A DNA stretch of 64,000 bases, taken from positions 62,001 to 126,000 of the forward strand of contig CP091734.1 of NCBI GenBank assembly GCA_022009995.1, given 5' to 3'. The DNA is from Clostridiales bacterium (GTDB lineage Bacteria > Bacillota > Clostridia > Christensenellales > CAG-917). Position 1 is the first letter of the stretch, and every line of letters begins with the position of its first letter. The position numbers were made by a program, and so were the translations under genes. Shown here one piece after another: positions 46,159 to 57,408 of the stretch. The notes below the pieces were generated by a model. It was not told the DNA's origin, did not search any database, and was given only the letters and a program-made list of their open reading frames with translations.

Positions 46159-47331
46159 CTATTCGCTGATTTCGGAAACCTGTGCAAAGCGTTTCACGGA
46201 TTCCGCGCTGCGTTCCGCCGCTTTTGCGGTCGAGTACGTTTCGCCGATGTAAATGCTGTTGCCCTTCTTGAAGATGTACTTGTAGCCGCCGTTCTTATCG
46301 ACGTCGATGCGGTACTCGCAATCTGCGACGTTCTTCTTAAAGGTCGCGATGCCGCCCTTGCAGGAGTTCAGACTTGCGTATTCACGGCTTTCGTACAAAA
46401 GTTGCCCGTTGTTTGCGTAAAGGTGGAACTGATACGCATAGCCGGTATCTTCGATCGTATATTTGCCGACGACCTTGGGTTTATCGGCTTCGTCGTTTTC
46501 CTCGACGGGTTCTTCAACCTTTGCCTCCGCCTTTTTCTTTGCGGGGGCTTTCTTTGCGGGTGCGGCTTCTTCCGTTACTTCCGCCTTCTTCTTCGTCGCT
46601 TTTTTCTTTGCGGGAGCGGGTTCTTCCGCGGCGACTTCGGGTTCTTCCGTCGTTTCTTCTTTCTGCGCTTTTTTGGGTTTCAGATTTATTTTTGCCTTGC
46701 CCCAACTGTCGTCAACGAAGTTGTCGTTGTTTTCCGGCTCGATATAGTGCTTTTCCTCGACGGGCGCGGGTTCTTCCGGCTGAACGTATGCGGGAACGGG
46801 CGCGGGCGCGACGGGTTTTTCTTCTTCCACGGGAGCATAAACTTTGTCTTCCGCGATAAACTTCGACATATCGATTTGTTCCTGCGGAGCGGGTTTTTTG
46901 TCTTCAAACGGAGGCAGTTCGTCATCGAAAGCGTCGGCGTCGAACTTCTTCTCGTCCTCGATATAAGGCGCGGGCGCGACGGGTGCCGCTGCCGCAACTG
47001 GCGCGGGTGCGGGTGTCGCGGGTACGACGGGCGTTTCTTTCACAGCGGGTTTTTCTTCGGCTGCGACTTTGCCACTCTTACTTGCTTTCTTTGCGTCTTT
47101 GACGCTTTGTCTTGCCGCCTTCTTTGCCGCTTTCTTCGCCTTGTTCTTCTTTGCACAAACCGCAATAATAACGATTAAGCCGATGAGTACGAGCGCTGCG
47201 CCCGCAACAAGCAAAATGAACTTAATCGGGGGATTTTCTGCCAATAATTCAACGAAAAAGTCTTTCACCGTGATGGTAAAGAAATCGACGATTTTCTGCC
47301 ATACTTCATTGGATGAAACTGCTGCTAACAT
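46159..47331 (-). CDS. Membrane-anchored DUF1508 protein with long Pro/Glu linker
   Basis: 390 residues, intact. A membrane helix near residues 38-60 (FILLVAGAALVLIGLIVIIAV) is followed by a basic patch (KKNKAKKAAKKAARQ), then about 200 residues rich in Ala, Pro, Glu and Lys, and a C-terminal tandem DUF1508 pair nearly the same as in the neighbour (YQFHLYANNGQLLYESREYA, YKYIFKKGNSIYIGETY). Paralogy with the next gene suggests local duplication and separate localisation. Promoter TTGATA, 17 bp, TATAAT upstream. Confidence 0.8.
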   Translation of the reverse strand: MLAAVSSNEVWQKIVDFFTITVKDFFVELLAENPPIKFILLVAGAALVLIGLIVIIAVCAKKNKAKKAAKKAARQSVKDAKKASKSGKVAAEEKPAVKETPVVPATPAPAPVAAAAPVAPAPYIEDEKKFDADAFDDELPPFEDKKPAPQEQIDMSKFIAEDKVYAPVEEEKPVAPAPVPAYVQPEEPAPVEEKHYIEPENNDNFVDDSWGKAKINLKPKKAQKEETTEEPEVAAEEPAPAKKKATKKKAEVTEEAAPAKKAPAKKKAEAKVEEPVEENDEADKPKVVGKYTIEDTGYAYQFHLYANNGQLLYESREYASLNSCKGGIATFKKNVADCEYRIDVDKNGGYKYIFKKGNSIYIGETYSTAKAAERSAESVKRFAQVSEISE

Positions 47332-47397
47332 TTTTCAAACTCCTCTTTAATAATATAACCCTGAAAATAAATTAGATAAAATACCTATACTGTGTAT

Positions 47398-47426
47398 ATT
47401 ATAACACAATAAATTTACGTTATCAA
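47398..47426 (-). promoter_or_regulatory. Promoter of the DUF1508 gene pair
   Basis: TTGATA at 47426-47421, 17-bp spacer, TATAAT at 47403-47398 on the minus strand. Confidence 0.7.
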
Positions 47427-47523
47427 GGTTTTGAAAATATCAATTTGACGAAATTCGTGTTTTTTTGCTAATTTTTTTATTGCGATATGCCTTAAAAAAT
47501 ATGTCGAACAATGCGTATTTTGC

Positions 47524-47552
47524 TTGCAAAAAAAACGCCGAAATGTTACTAT
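47524..47552 (+). promoter_or_regulatory. Promoter of upp
   Basis: TTGCAA at 47524, 17-bp spacer, TACTAT at 47547. Confidence 0.6.
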
Positions 47553-47580
47553 GTTAAAAGTAAATATTGTGAGGTGTTTT

Positions 47581-48207
47581 ATGAACAACGTAACCATTTT
47601 CAATCACCCTCTTATCACACACAAAATTGCAATTATGCGTGATGAACGTACCGGCAGCAAAGAGTTTCGCGAACTTGTGGAAGAAGTCGCAATGCTTATG
47701 GCATTTGAGGCTCTCCGTGATATCAATACGCAAGAAATTGAGGTTAAAACCCCGATTGCGGTCACTAAAACCCGCGTTATTGCAAATGACATCGCAATCG
47801 TTCCTATTCTCCGCGCAGGTCTCGGCATGGTAAACGGTATCCTTGCTCTTGTCCCCACCGCAAAAGTCGGACACGTCGGTCTTTATCGCGACCACGAAAC
47901 GCTTGAACCCAAGGAGTACTACTGCAAACTTCCCGACGATATCGCAAACCGCGAAGTCATCATTCTCGATCCGATGCTTGCAACCGGCGGCAGCGCAATC
48001 GCGGCAATCGACTTCATTAAGGCGAAAGGATGCAAGAATATTAAGTTTATGAGCATCATCGGCGCGCCCGAAGGAATTGAAAAGGTCCACGCAAAACATC
48101 CCGACGTACACATCTTCGTCGGCTGCAAAGACTCTCACCTTAACGAAAACGGCTACATCGTCCCCGGCCTCGGCGACGCCGGCGACAGAATTTTCGGTAC
48201 GAAATAA
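47581..48207 (+). CDS. upp: Uracil phosphoribosyltransferase
   Basis: Salvages uracil to UMP with PRPP. 208 residues, intact. IFNHPLITHKIAIMRD at the start, VPILRAGLGMV, the PRPP loop DPMLATGGSAIAA and the uracil-binding end NGYIVPGLGDAGDRIFGTK. GAGGTG just before the ATG at 47581 fixes the start. Functionally linked with the nearby pyrR-uraA transport operon, but transcribed from the opposite strand. Confidence 0.96.
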   Translation: MNNVTIFNHPLITHKIAIMRDERTGSKEFRELVEEVAMLMAFEALRDINTQEIEVKTPIAVTKTRVIANDIAIVPILRAGLGMVNGILALVPTAKVGHVGLYRDHETLEPKEYYCKLPDDIANREVIILDPMLATGGSAIAAIDFIKAKGCKNIKFMSIIGAPEGIEKVHAKHPDVHIFVGCKDSHLNENGYIVPGLGDAGDRIFGTK

Positions 48208-48236
48208 TCCGCAATAATTGAACGAATAATTGCATT

Positions 48237-48262
48237 GCCCTGACTTTTGTCAGGGCTTTTTT
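48237..48262 (+). terminator. Terminator of upp
   Basis: GCCCTGAC / GTCAGGGC stem and T run. Confidence 0.8.
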
Positions 48263-48275
48263 ATATCGCAAATTA

Positions 48276-48375
48276 TTTTGAGCATATCGTGCCGAAGGCA
48301 CACATCGCGCCGCAAGACGCATCGCTGCGTATGCAACATCGCGCCAAAGGCAACAAGGTGCCCACGCAAAAAGTT
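48276..48375. repeat. Array of short hairpins spaced by ACATCGC-like linkers
   Basis: Small stems such as GTGCC-GAA-GGCAC and GCC-AAA-GGC are separated by ACATCGC or ATCGC. A similar array is at 61706-61793. No gene seen. Confidence 0.55.
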
Positions 48376-48390
48376 GCATTTCAAACATAA

Positions 48391-48420
48391 AAAAGTCCTC
48401 ATAAAACTATGAGGACTTTT
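48391..48420. terminator. Terminator of uraA
   Basis: AAAAGTCCTCATA / TATGAGGACTTTT with a four-base loop and T on both sides. Confidence 0.75.
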
Positions 48421-48437
48421 TGATATTTCGTTGATTA

Positions 48438-50040
48438 TTACTTGTCGGACGATTCGTCCTTTACTTCTTCAACCGCCCGGAATTCCACCGTCGCGGTTTT
48501 GTCTTCGTCTTCGAGTCCGAGTTCTTCGACTGCTTCGTCGACTGCTTCGCTGTCAGCCACGACTTCGTCTTTTCTGACGCCGGGGAGTTTGTCGTCCGTG
48601 TCATACGTTACGCCTTCGCCCACGACCGCGATGCTTTCACCGTCTTTGACTTCACCCTGTTTTTCTTTCTTGGTTTTGATGGAAAGAATGACGTTGGTAA
48701 GGATACCTACGATAAGAGCGGTTGCGATGTTGGTGATGGTGACGATTGCTTTGCCCTTCGTTGCAAGACCGAATTTAAGAGCGAGTCCGCCGATACCCGT
48801 GACAAGGATTGCCGATACGACGAAGAGGTTTTTGCTTTCGCCGAGGTCGACGTTTTGCAGCATTTTAAGACCGCTGACTGCGATAAATCCGTAGAGCGCC
48901 AGGCATACGCCGCCCAGAACGCAGGTGGGGATTGTTTCGATAAGCGCGATGAACGGGCTGAAACGCGATTACAATCGAGATAACAGCCGCGCCGACTATG
49001 GTGTAAATCGAGGCGTTTTTGGTGATTGCCACACAGCCGATGCTTTCGCCGTAAGTGGTGTTGGGGCAGCAGCCGAAGATCGTGCCGACGGTCGTTCCGA
49101 AGCCGTCACCGATGAGCGTGCGATGGAGACCGGGGTCTTTAAGAAGGTCTTTTTCGATGATGGTGCTCATGTTTTTGTGGTCCGCGATATGTTCCGCGAA
49201 AACGACCAGCGATACGGGGATGAACAGAAGCGCGATTGCGCCGACGCCCGCGCCGGTAAGTCTTGCGGTGCCGTTAACGGATTCTTTAATTGCTTCGATA
49301 ATCGCAAGGTGCGGATAATCGAGGAATGCGGTGATGCCCGTGAATTTGCCGTCTTTTACGAAGTTTTCGACAAGCGGAGTCCAGTTGACGATTTTGAGAT
49401 ATTCGACGTCGCATGCGTATCCGAAGATGGAGAAGAACGATGCGAGAAGGTAACCTGCACCGATACCGATGATGAAAGGCATAAGTTGCATTTTTTTGCT
49501 GCCCTTGCAGGATACGAAGACCGTTACGAAGAAGGCAAACAATCCGCAAAGGATTGCGACAAGGTTGTAAGATTGTCCGCTGCCGCTTGCAGTGGTAAGG
49601 TTGCTGATTGCGCTGCCCGAAAGACCTAAGCCGATAAGAGCGACCGTGGGCCCGATGATGACCGCGGGCATAAGTTTGTTGATCCATTCAGTGCCTTTCT
49701 TCCAGACGATAAAGGCAAGTATGCAGTACACAGCGCCTGCGAATACGCCGCCGAGAATAATTCCCCACCAGCCGTATTGAGTTGCGCCGATCAACGCCGA
49801 GATAAACGCGAACGAGCTTCCGATGAAGATCGGGCTCTTTTTCTTGGTAACCCATACGTAGAACAGGGTTGCGATACCTGCGCCGAAAAGCGCGGCAGCG
49901 GGGCTCATGTTGACGCCGTTTCCCGAGCAAAGAATAGGCACGAGAATCGTCGCGCAAACGACCGCCAAGAATTGTTGAAGCGAGTACACAAGCGTTTGTT
50001 TGAAGGACAACTTGTCTTCAACGTTGTAAATCATCTTCAT
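48438..50040 (-). CDS. uraA: NCS2-family uracil permease (frame broken once)
   Basis: About 535 residues, 14 membrane segments. Proton-uracil symporter: QQFLAVVCATILVPILCSGNG, PAVIIGPTVALIGLGL, FAEHIADHKNMS (substrate Glu/His) and GCCPNTTYGES (second substrate site). An acidic tail of about 80 residues (VVADSEAVDEAVEELGLEDE) is unusual. A length change in the T run opposite 48961-48963 breaks the frame; repaired, it reads IVIAFFSPFIALIETIPTC. I start at the ATG at 50040 with AAAGGAGA upstream rather than the TTG at 50049. Second gene after pyrR. Confidence 0.92.
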
Positions 50041-50080
50041 AAGTAACAATCTCCTTTAAATTTATTTATATTTTGATATA

Positions 50081-50617
50081 TCAGAGTGACAACAGGTCGA
50101 CGGCGATTTTCTCGTCATAGGGCGGTATCATTACCCTTACGACCTCCTGCTTGGACGTTGGCAGGTTTTTGCCGACGTAGTCCGCGCGTATCGGAAGTTC
50201 GCGATGGCCGCGGTCGATAAGCACGGCAAGTTGTATCGTGCGCGGACGTCCCAGCGTGAACACGGCGTCGATTGCGGCGCGCGCCGTCCTTCCGGTAAAC
50301 AAAACGTCGTCAACAAGGACGACGTCTCGTCCCCTTACTTCAAAGGGAACGTTGATTTTTTCGATAACGGGAGTTTCGCTTTTTTCCGCAAGGTCGTCAC
50401 GATAAAGACTTATATCGAGTTCACCCACGTCAAGCGCCACGCCTTCGTATTTTTTCACGTTTTCGGCAATTATTCCGGCAAGGGGGATACCACGGCTTTT
50501 AATGCCGATAAGCACGACGTTTTCCAGGGAGTCGTTTCTTTCGATAATCTCGTGCGATACCCTTTTAAGCGCGCGTGCGACAGCCGTATCATCCATAATG
50601 TTTGCCTTAATTTCCAT
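50081..50617 (-). CDS. pyrR: PyrR, pyrimidine attenuation regulator / uracil phosphoribosyltransferase
   Basis: 178 residues, intact. Binds UMP and the attenuator RNA, causing early termination when pyrimidines are plentiful. PRPP motif VVLVDDVLFTGRTARAA, IGIKSRGIPLA near residue 42, and basic RNA-binding surface. The leader contains its own binding loop and a terminator, so pyrR and uraA are under its control. Confidence 0.95.
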   Translation of the reverse strand: MEIKANIMDDTAVARALKRVSHEIIERNDSLENVVLIGIKSRGIPLAGIIAENVKKYEGVALDVGELDISLYRDDLAEKSETPVIEKINVPFEVRGRDVVLVDDVLFTGRTARAAIDAVFTLGRPRTIQLAVLIDRGHRELPIRADYVGKNLPTSKQEVVRVMIPPYDEKIAVDLLSL

Positions 50618-50625
50618 AAAACCTC

Positions 50626-50705
50626 AAAAAAAATCTTGCGCCGAGACACGCAAGATATGATACACCTGTTTATTGTATGATAACCTTGTATGTCTCTCTG
50701 GACAT
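50626..50705 (-). promoter_or_regulatory. PyrR-binding attenuator leader
   Basis: On the minus strand ATGTC-CAGAGA-GACAT (50705-50690) is the conserved PyrR-binding hairpin (CCAGAGAG), followed by the terminator TCTTGCG / CGCAAGA with eight T (50655-50626) just before the pyrR start. Confidence 0.9.
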
Positions 50706-50728
50706 AATTAAAGATTTCTGTTAGGGTT

Positions 50729-50757
50729 ATAATAACACAAGCGGCGTTTTTTGTAAA
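50729..50757 (-). promoter_or_regulatory. Promoter of pyrR-uraA
   Basis: TTTACA at 50757-50752, 17-bp spacer, TATTAT at 50734-50729 on the minus strand. Confidence 0.7.
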
Positions 50758-50899
50758 CCGTTTTTAAGAAGGAAAAGAAAATTTTTTTATTATTATTTTT
50801 TTTGAAAATATCGCGCTTCTTCTCGCCTTCGAATTTTCCCCGCCGCCCTTTATTTTTACTATATAAACTATATAATATATAATATTAAACATTAAAAAA

Positions 50900-50917
50900 C
50901 GTCGGGGTGTCCCGACG
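50900..50917 (-). terminator. Terminator of the rubrerythrin gene
   Basis: CGTCGGG / CCCGACG stem with T run on the minus strand. Confidence 0.8.
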
Positions 50918-50951
50918 CTTTGAAAATGATTGTCCTTTGGTTTTGCGACAA

Positions 50952-51488
50952 TCAATAGTTGTCCGCGGATATCTCAAAATAACTTTGTGGATGATTGCAC
51001 GTCGGGCAAACCTCGGGCGCGCACTCTCCGACGACGATATGGCCGCAGTTTCTGCATTCCCACACTTTCACCGTGGATTTTTTGAAAACTTCCGCCGTTT
51101 CGATATTTTTCAACAGCGCGCGATATCTTTCTTCGTGGTGTTTCTCGATCGCCGCGACAAGTCGGAATTTCGCCGCAAGTTCAGGGAAGCCTTCTTCTTC
51201 GGCTGTTTTTGCAAAGCCCGCATACATATCCGTCCATTCGTAGTTTTCGCCCGCCGCCGCGGCAACAAGGTTTTCCGTTGTGTTTCCGATGCCGTTAAGT
51301 TCCTTGAACCAAAGTTTGGCGTGTTCTTTTTCGTTGTCGGCGGTTTTCAGAAACAGCGACGCGATTTGTTCAAAGCCCTCTTTTTTCGCAACCGACGCAA
51401 AGTAAGTATACTTGTTTCTTGCCTGTGATTCGCCCGAAAAAGCCGTTTCGAGGTTCTTTTCGGTTTTTGTACCTGCGTATTTATTCAT
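50952..51488 (-). CDS. rbr: Rubrerythrin
   Basis: 178 residues, intact. Peroxide-detoxifying protein of anaerobes. The ferritin-like di-iron domain has ESQARNKYTYFA, DNEKEHAKLWF and IEKHHEERYRALL, whose Glu and His residues bind the irons. The C-terminal rubredoxin domain has CRNCGHI and CPTCNHPQ with four iron-binding Cys. AAGGAGAA precedes the ATG. Probably a single-gene unit. Confidence 0.95.
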   Translation of the reverse strand: MNKYAGTKTEKNLETAFSGESQARNKYTYFASVAKKEGFEQIASLFLKTADNEKEHAKLWFKELNGIGNTTENLVAAAAGENYEWTDMYAGFAKTAEEEGFPELAAKFRLVAAIEKHHEERYRALLKNIETAEVFKKSTVKVWECRNCGHIVVGECAPEVCPTCNHPQSYFEISADNY

Positions 51489-51522
51489 TTTCCTTCTCCT
51501 TTATAAATGTTTTATATTATGG

Positions 51523-51548
51523 AAACGGCACGCCGTCGCGTGCCGTTT
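51523..51548 (-). terminator. Hairpin after the surface protein gene
   Basis: AAACGGCACGC / GCGTGCCGTTT. The T run on the minus strand is weak. Confidence 0.5.
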
Positions 51549-51557
51549 GTTTAACGA

Positions 51558-54500
51558 TTATGCGCGTTTTTTCTTAATGACGACCACCGTAACCACTATG
51601 ATTGCCATAAGCACTGCCGCGCCGCCAACGCCTGCGCCGATGCCGATTGCCAGCGTGTTTGTTTTCGCTTTGGGCGCGACGTAGTCTTCCGCAAAGATGA
51701 AGTAGCCGAGCTTATCGGTTTCAAACGTTACGGTGCCGTCGCCGTTATCGACGTAGTTTACTTCCGTCCATTCGCCGTTGTTGTATCTGATGAGTTTCGC
51801 GCCGTTTGCGCTGACCTGCATCGTTACGGTTGCGGGGCTCATAAGTTTGGGCTGTTTGTCGGCGTTCATAAGGACGCTTTTGTTCTTATATTCGCTGAGC
51901 GACAGGAAATAGACCTTGCCGGCGGCGTACTCTTTGCCAAAGATTTCCTTATTTTGTCTTAAACCGTTGGTGAAGTTATCGCGGCTTGCGGCGTTGTTTC
52001 TGTCGAGTATGCAGAAGTAAACTTTGTATCCGCTGTCCGCCTGCGTCCAACTGCCCGAGATCGTGCCGATGCCGTTATCTTCCAGAACTTTATCGTCGGG
52101 AACGTTGACGTCGCCGCCCCATACCGAGTTAAGTTCGTTTTCGATGATGGAAATCGTCGCTTCGATTATGCCGTCCGCCGACACGGCACGGGTATATCTT
52201 TCGGATTCCGCGCTGCTGTCGACCGTTTCTGACCAGGCGCCGTTCTTGATAAGTTTTTTATGAACGACTCTGTAAGGATATCTGCCTTCGCCCACAAGTC
52301 CCGCAGAGCTCGTCACGACCTTGTAATTGGCGTCGCCGACGCGATAAACGATGACAAAGTCTTTTGCGATTTCTTTGTAGTTGCCGCCGACGGAGTCTTT
52401 GTCGATAAGATTTTCAACCGTGGGCAGATTGAACGATTCGCCTACGTTTGCCGTGATATCGACAAGGTTGAATTTCGCGCCGTTGACGTTGATTTTGCGA
52501 GCGAGCGAGACCGAGCCGATGAAGTTTTCGTTGCCCTTATATCTCACGCGGACGTAGCATACGCCGCCACCCTGACGGACGGGAGCACTGCCGAGAATCG
52601 TCTTGAAATCTTCGTCAAAGGAATATTCGTAAACGATGTCGTTTGCGCCGACGACCATGCCGTAAGTCGTCTTGTAGTAATTGAACGCGTCGTCGACCTT
52701 TGCACTTTTTCAGCGAAGTCTTCGCCGTATTTTGCGTCGTACGTAACGGACGCGTCTTTAATCTTAATTTCGGTGCCGATTTTTTCAATCGTGAAAGTTT
52801 GTTCAATAATGTATTCGTTATTCAAGCGCGATACCGTGAACTTACCGTAGTATTCCCCTGCGTCGATTGCCTTGTCAACGGGCATCCATACGCCGTCTGC
52901 GCCCTTCTTGAAGTATTCCGCGAGTTCAATATTCAACTGTGACGGGCTTATGACGTTAAGCGTGTATGCCAACGCGTTGTACGGAGCGCTGAACTTATCG
53001 ACGTTGCCTTTGTCATTGAACATTTTATTTTCAAACTTGACGTCCGAGAAGTCAAGCACGGACACGACTTTGGTTTCCGTGTCGTTGAAGCCCGTTATTT
53101 TCTGGAAGTTGCTTTTCTCGCCGAAGTTTTTGATTTTCAACGTATATTTATACGCGCCCGAAGTGGTGTCGTAAACGCCGTCCGAAATTTTGACGTTGAT
53201 AACGAATGGGTTGCCGTTCTGATCGACGACGACGGGCTGATACTGACGCTCTGTGAAGTCGATTTCACCGATGTCGAGTTTGTTGTTGAGTGCGGTATCC
53301 TCATAGTATTCGATTGCGTAAACGATGTCCGGTGACAGCTCGAAGCGGTGACCGTTGATGATGCAAACGCCGCCCGTGACGAACGTATCGAGCACCCATA
53401 CGGTTGCGCCTGCTGGCAAAACGTCAACGTTTTCGGCCTTTGCTTTGCCGTTTTCGTCCTTGCTGTACGCGATAAAACCTGCGCCGTCTTTCTGATAAAT
53501 CACAACGTTTCCGCCGGTTTCATTGATGTAGTAATAGTTGCCGTTCGTATCGACAGCGTAAATACCGGTGATTTCGCGCCGCCGATTTCGCGCGGAGAAA
53601 TGGTGACCGTAACGACCGCCTCGGTATCTTTCAGGACGTAGTTTTTGCTGTCAATGCCGGTAATACCCAGCGTGACTTTGCAATCGGGATAAGTGCCGAC
53701 GTTGATATTTGCCGTATTACCCGTGCTTGTGAGCAACTTCACGTCGTCGCCCGATACAACGCCGCCAAACGTATAGCTGCTGATTTGGAACGCCGTTTTG
53801 TTGTCGAAAGGTTTTTCGACGTTATGCACCGTAACCGTGATGGTTTTGGGCGTTACGGTAACCGTCGCTTCGACGGTAACGTCTGTCAGGTCATAGAATT
53901 TTTGTCTTTCGCCGACGAGTTTGAAATCGTTGACGTTAAAGGTATATGTGCCGACGTCCTTGCCGGGCAGGATAATCGTGCCGTATTCGAGCGTGATATT
54001 GTCCGTGCCTTGCAGTCCAGCGATTTGGAACGTGCAGTTGACCGAGTTCGTCAGAATCGTATTTTCGCCGTTATAGACCTTTGAGGCGATAAGCGTGATT
54101 TTGCCGAGTTTGGCTTTTTGGATATCGATATACGCTTTGGGTGCGCTTGCGGAGCCGCCCGCGTTTGTGATCTGGTAATTGTTGTTCAGTTCGCCCGCGA
54201 TTTCGATATTTATAAGCGACGCGCGAAGATTGTTGTTGACGTCAATGCTGTCAAGCTGGAACGTGCCTTTCCATTGGATATTTCCATTCGTCCGCTTTGT
54301 CGCCCAAAACCTTATCGAGCACCAATAAAGAGCCGTCGCCCGAAACGTAGTCGGTCATTGCGTAGTTGATGGTGCCGTTATAAACAAACGGCGCGTGTCT
54401 GTAATTCTCGTCGATCGTAAGACGCGCTTTTTTGATTTCGTGCGTGCCGATGACGTAACTGCCGTCTGCTTCGGGCGTGATGACGTTGCCGTCTGCATTG

Positions 54501-57201
54501 ACATACACCTTTTCATATTGTTCGATGAGCGCAGCCGTATAAGCCGAGCCTTCGACGTAGGAAGCCTGCACGTTGCTGACAATCACCTGTCTTTTACCTG
54601 CATTAACGCCGTCGTACGCCGCGTCGAAAGTAATGCCGATTTTCCCCGACGGGATAGTGCCTGCAAACTTGTTCGACAACGTGTACGAAACAAGCGACGT
54701 ACTTACGTCGGTCGTATTGTTGAAGTATCTTCGGGCGTTCGTATCGATGTTGAAGTTGACGTTGATCTTTGCCCTGTCAAGGTTGACGTTGTAGGTGGTT
54801 TCATTGTTTGTATTGCCCGCTTCATCTTTAAGCCAGAATCTGACCTGAATTTGCGTAAGTCCCGCGACGTTTCTGCCCTCGAACAAATCCATATAAACGT
54901 TGTTTGTATCAAGCGAAAGTTCCTTTGTCGCGCCGGGGACGCCGTCACGGGTGATTGCGTAATAAAGAGTCATCGGGCTGCCCAAAAATTCGCTGACGTA
55001 GCCGTCTTTCCCGTCTTGTTTGTAGTTAAGGTTCACAAGAAGGGGCAGTAAGTCGGCATACGCGTCTGTCGAGAAGTCAAGAAGCCTTGCGATTTCGGGC
55101 TTGTATCCGTTATAGTTGTCGTATTTCACGGGAACGTTAACGGTATACGTGATATTTGACGAATTATAAATCGCTTGGAGATAATAGATGCGTTCGTATC
55201 CTTCGGGCGAAGTTTCGTCATAGCCTATGACATATTTGTTATCGATGATTTGGTCTTTGATGTTTACCCATTCGGTTTGTGTACCTACGAAAACGCCGTT
55301 TTTACGGGTGCGATAACTGATTTGATAGGTTATTTCCATAATGGAAGAGAGCGTGTTGAACTCGATAACGACGTTCTGATTCGTCCATTCGCCGTTATAC
55401 GCGCCGCCGTTTTCAAGGTAAATTGCGGTTTCCCATTTTTCGGGCGGGTTCTTGATGTCGTCGATTGTGAAACGGTGATAATCGCTGTAAACGGCGTGGT
55501 TTGCCCAGTTTTTTTGTACGTCGTTAAGGTTCAGCCCTGCGATTTGTTCGGGAGTTTTATCTTTGACAAGATTTTCGTAGAAAAGCCCAACCGTATCAAT
55601 CGCTTTGAACTTGATTGCGTATTCGCCCTTTTCAAGTCCCGAAAGGGTGAAGATGTCGGAGCCGGGGTTGTTGATTGCAATGCCTGTCTGCCCTTCGATT
55701 TCGACGTAATTGCCGTCAACCTTTGGTAAAGGGTATAGAAATACTTGACGTCGCCGCGGTTGTCGGTGTCTTCAAGAACAGGTTTGAATTTTATGGTGCC
55801 GGTATAAAAATACGTGACACCGTCGTTTTCGTTAAAAACGCTTTCGGTAAGGAGAGCAACTTCGTCCAATGCCGTGGGCGGGGTGTAGTCGATACCGTCG
55901 CAGTCGACGCTCAACGTCTTACCCGAAAGATTGATTGAGTTTTTATAATTTACACGATATATCGTGTCGGTTTCGATAGGCAATGCATTGTTGTCTTTTC
56001 CGTCGTACTTTACCGTGACGTAAAGCCCGCGGAAAGAACCCGTCGCGGGGTCGTTATTGTCAAACGCAAACGGCTGCACCGTTATGCTTTCCAAGCCCGT
56101 CGGATAACGCAACGTTTTCAACTGTTCTGCGGTATAATCGCTTCTTTGTATGTTTTTGCGGAGCCGTCCGTTATTGCGCCTTCGCCAATATATGCTTGAA
56201 GAAGATTAAAACCTTTGATATCCGCTTCTTTAAGCCCGAAGAATTTGTCAAAAAGCAGGAAGGAGAACTGCTTTGTTTGCATTCCGTCGGTGCGGATTGA
56301 CGTCAACTTGTTGAACGTAGGATCAAGAACGTCTTCGCCGTTCAATGCCCAGTCAAGGTTGCCGACAATATTGTTGTTGGTGGTATAAAGATTCGATATG
56401 TTTGCAATGGTGTCCAAAACCGCAATGTCCGGTTTGGTTTTTCCGTCCCATGCTGCGGTAACGGGTGTGAAAAAGCTCGGGTTATCGACAGACTTGATCT
56501 TAATCGTGATTTCAAGCCCGCTGATTTCGATTTTCTCCTTGTATCCGTCTTCTTGACCGCCGGCATATACAAGGATGTATTGTTTATTCGCCGTGACTTT
56601 CCAGGACGTGCTTATGTTATACGTTTCTTCAACGACTTGTTCGGCGGTTACGCCGTCTTTATCTTCGTTTTCTTCGATTTGAAATATTACCCGCTACGGA
56701 AATAAACTTGTGCGTCTTTTTCATTTTAGTGAATTTATACGCGCTGTCAAGGTTTGCACTGATTTCAATCGTCGCGCCAAGTGAAACAAGTTCATCGGGC
56801 AGTTTATAGTAAGCATACAGTCTTTCTCTTACGCTACTAATAATTTCTTGGTTGGGTGATGTATACGCACTAGTGTCTGAACTCTTGACAGAAATATTAT
56901 AAGTTGCATTTCCGCCAACATAACCAAAATAGTTGGAATATGTATTTGGTCTATAAGTGTAAACGGCAATATTACCGTCCGCATCCGCTTTAAGCGGCAC
57001 GTTCCAATTCCAACTTGGCGAACCGATGGCAAGCTCTTGCGTGCCGGGCGTGTACGTACCTGCCGCAAAAGCTATCTGGTTATCACCCGCACCCACGCGC
57101 GTAAAAGAAATTGCGCTGACAAGCAGTGCGACTGCAAGCATAAACACTAATGCAAGTCCGCTGATACGAAGTAAGTTTTTGCTTGATTTTTTTGCTCTCA
57201 T
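51558..57201 (-). CDS. Giant surface protein with Ig-like/YDG-type repeats (frame broken six times)
   Basis: About 1,880 residues after repair. N-terminal signal (LALVFMLAVALLVSAISF) and C-terminal membrane anchor (GVGGAAVLMAIIVVTVVVI then KKKRA), no LPxTG. The middle has repeated beta-rich units such as VYNGTINYAM, VYNGENTILTNSVN and KPFDNKTAFQISSYTFGG...GDDVKLL, typical of YDG and MBG bacterial '3D-Ig' modules that form extended stalks. Breaks near 56683, 56146, 55733, 54282, 53573 and 52700 all restore in-frame similarity, for example EWNIQWKGTFQLDS and EKVQKVDDAFNYYKTTYG. Likely adhesion or surface display; ligand unknown. GGAGGAGA precedes the ATG. Confidence 0.78.
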
Positions 57202-57408
57202 ATCTCTCCTCCGATACGCCGGAAAACCCGGCGGTATAGCCATAGTATGTGCAATTTTGGGCATAATGCGCCCAAAAGATATTGCTATAAATATAATATA
57301 CAAGATATTACAACCGAATGTCAAGTTATTTTACGTTATGACGCGCCATTTTGCACGTCCCGTTTCGCCGTTTCTCACTAATTTCCAAACGAAAACATAA
57401 AATGACTT

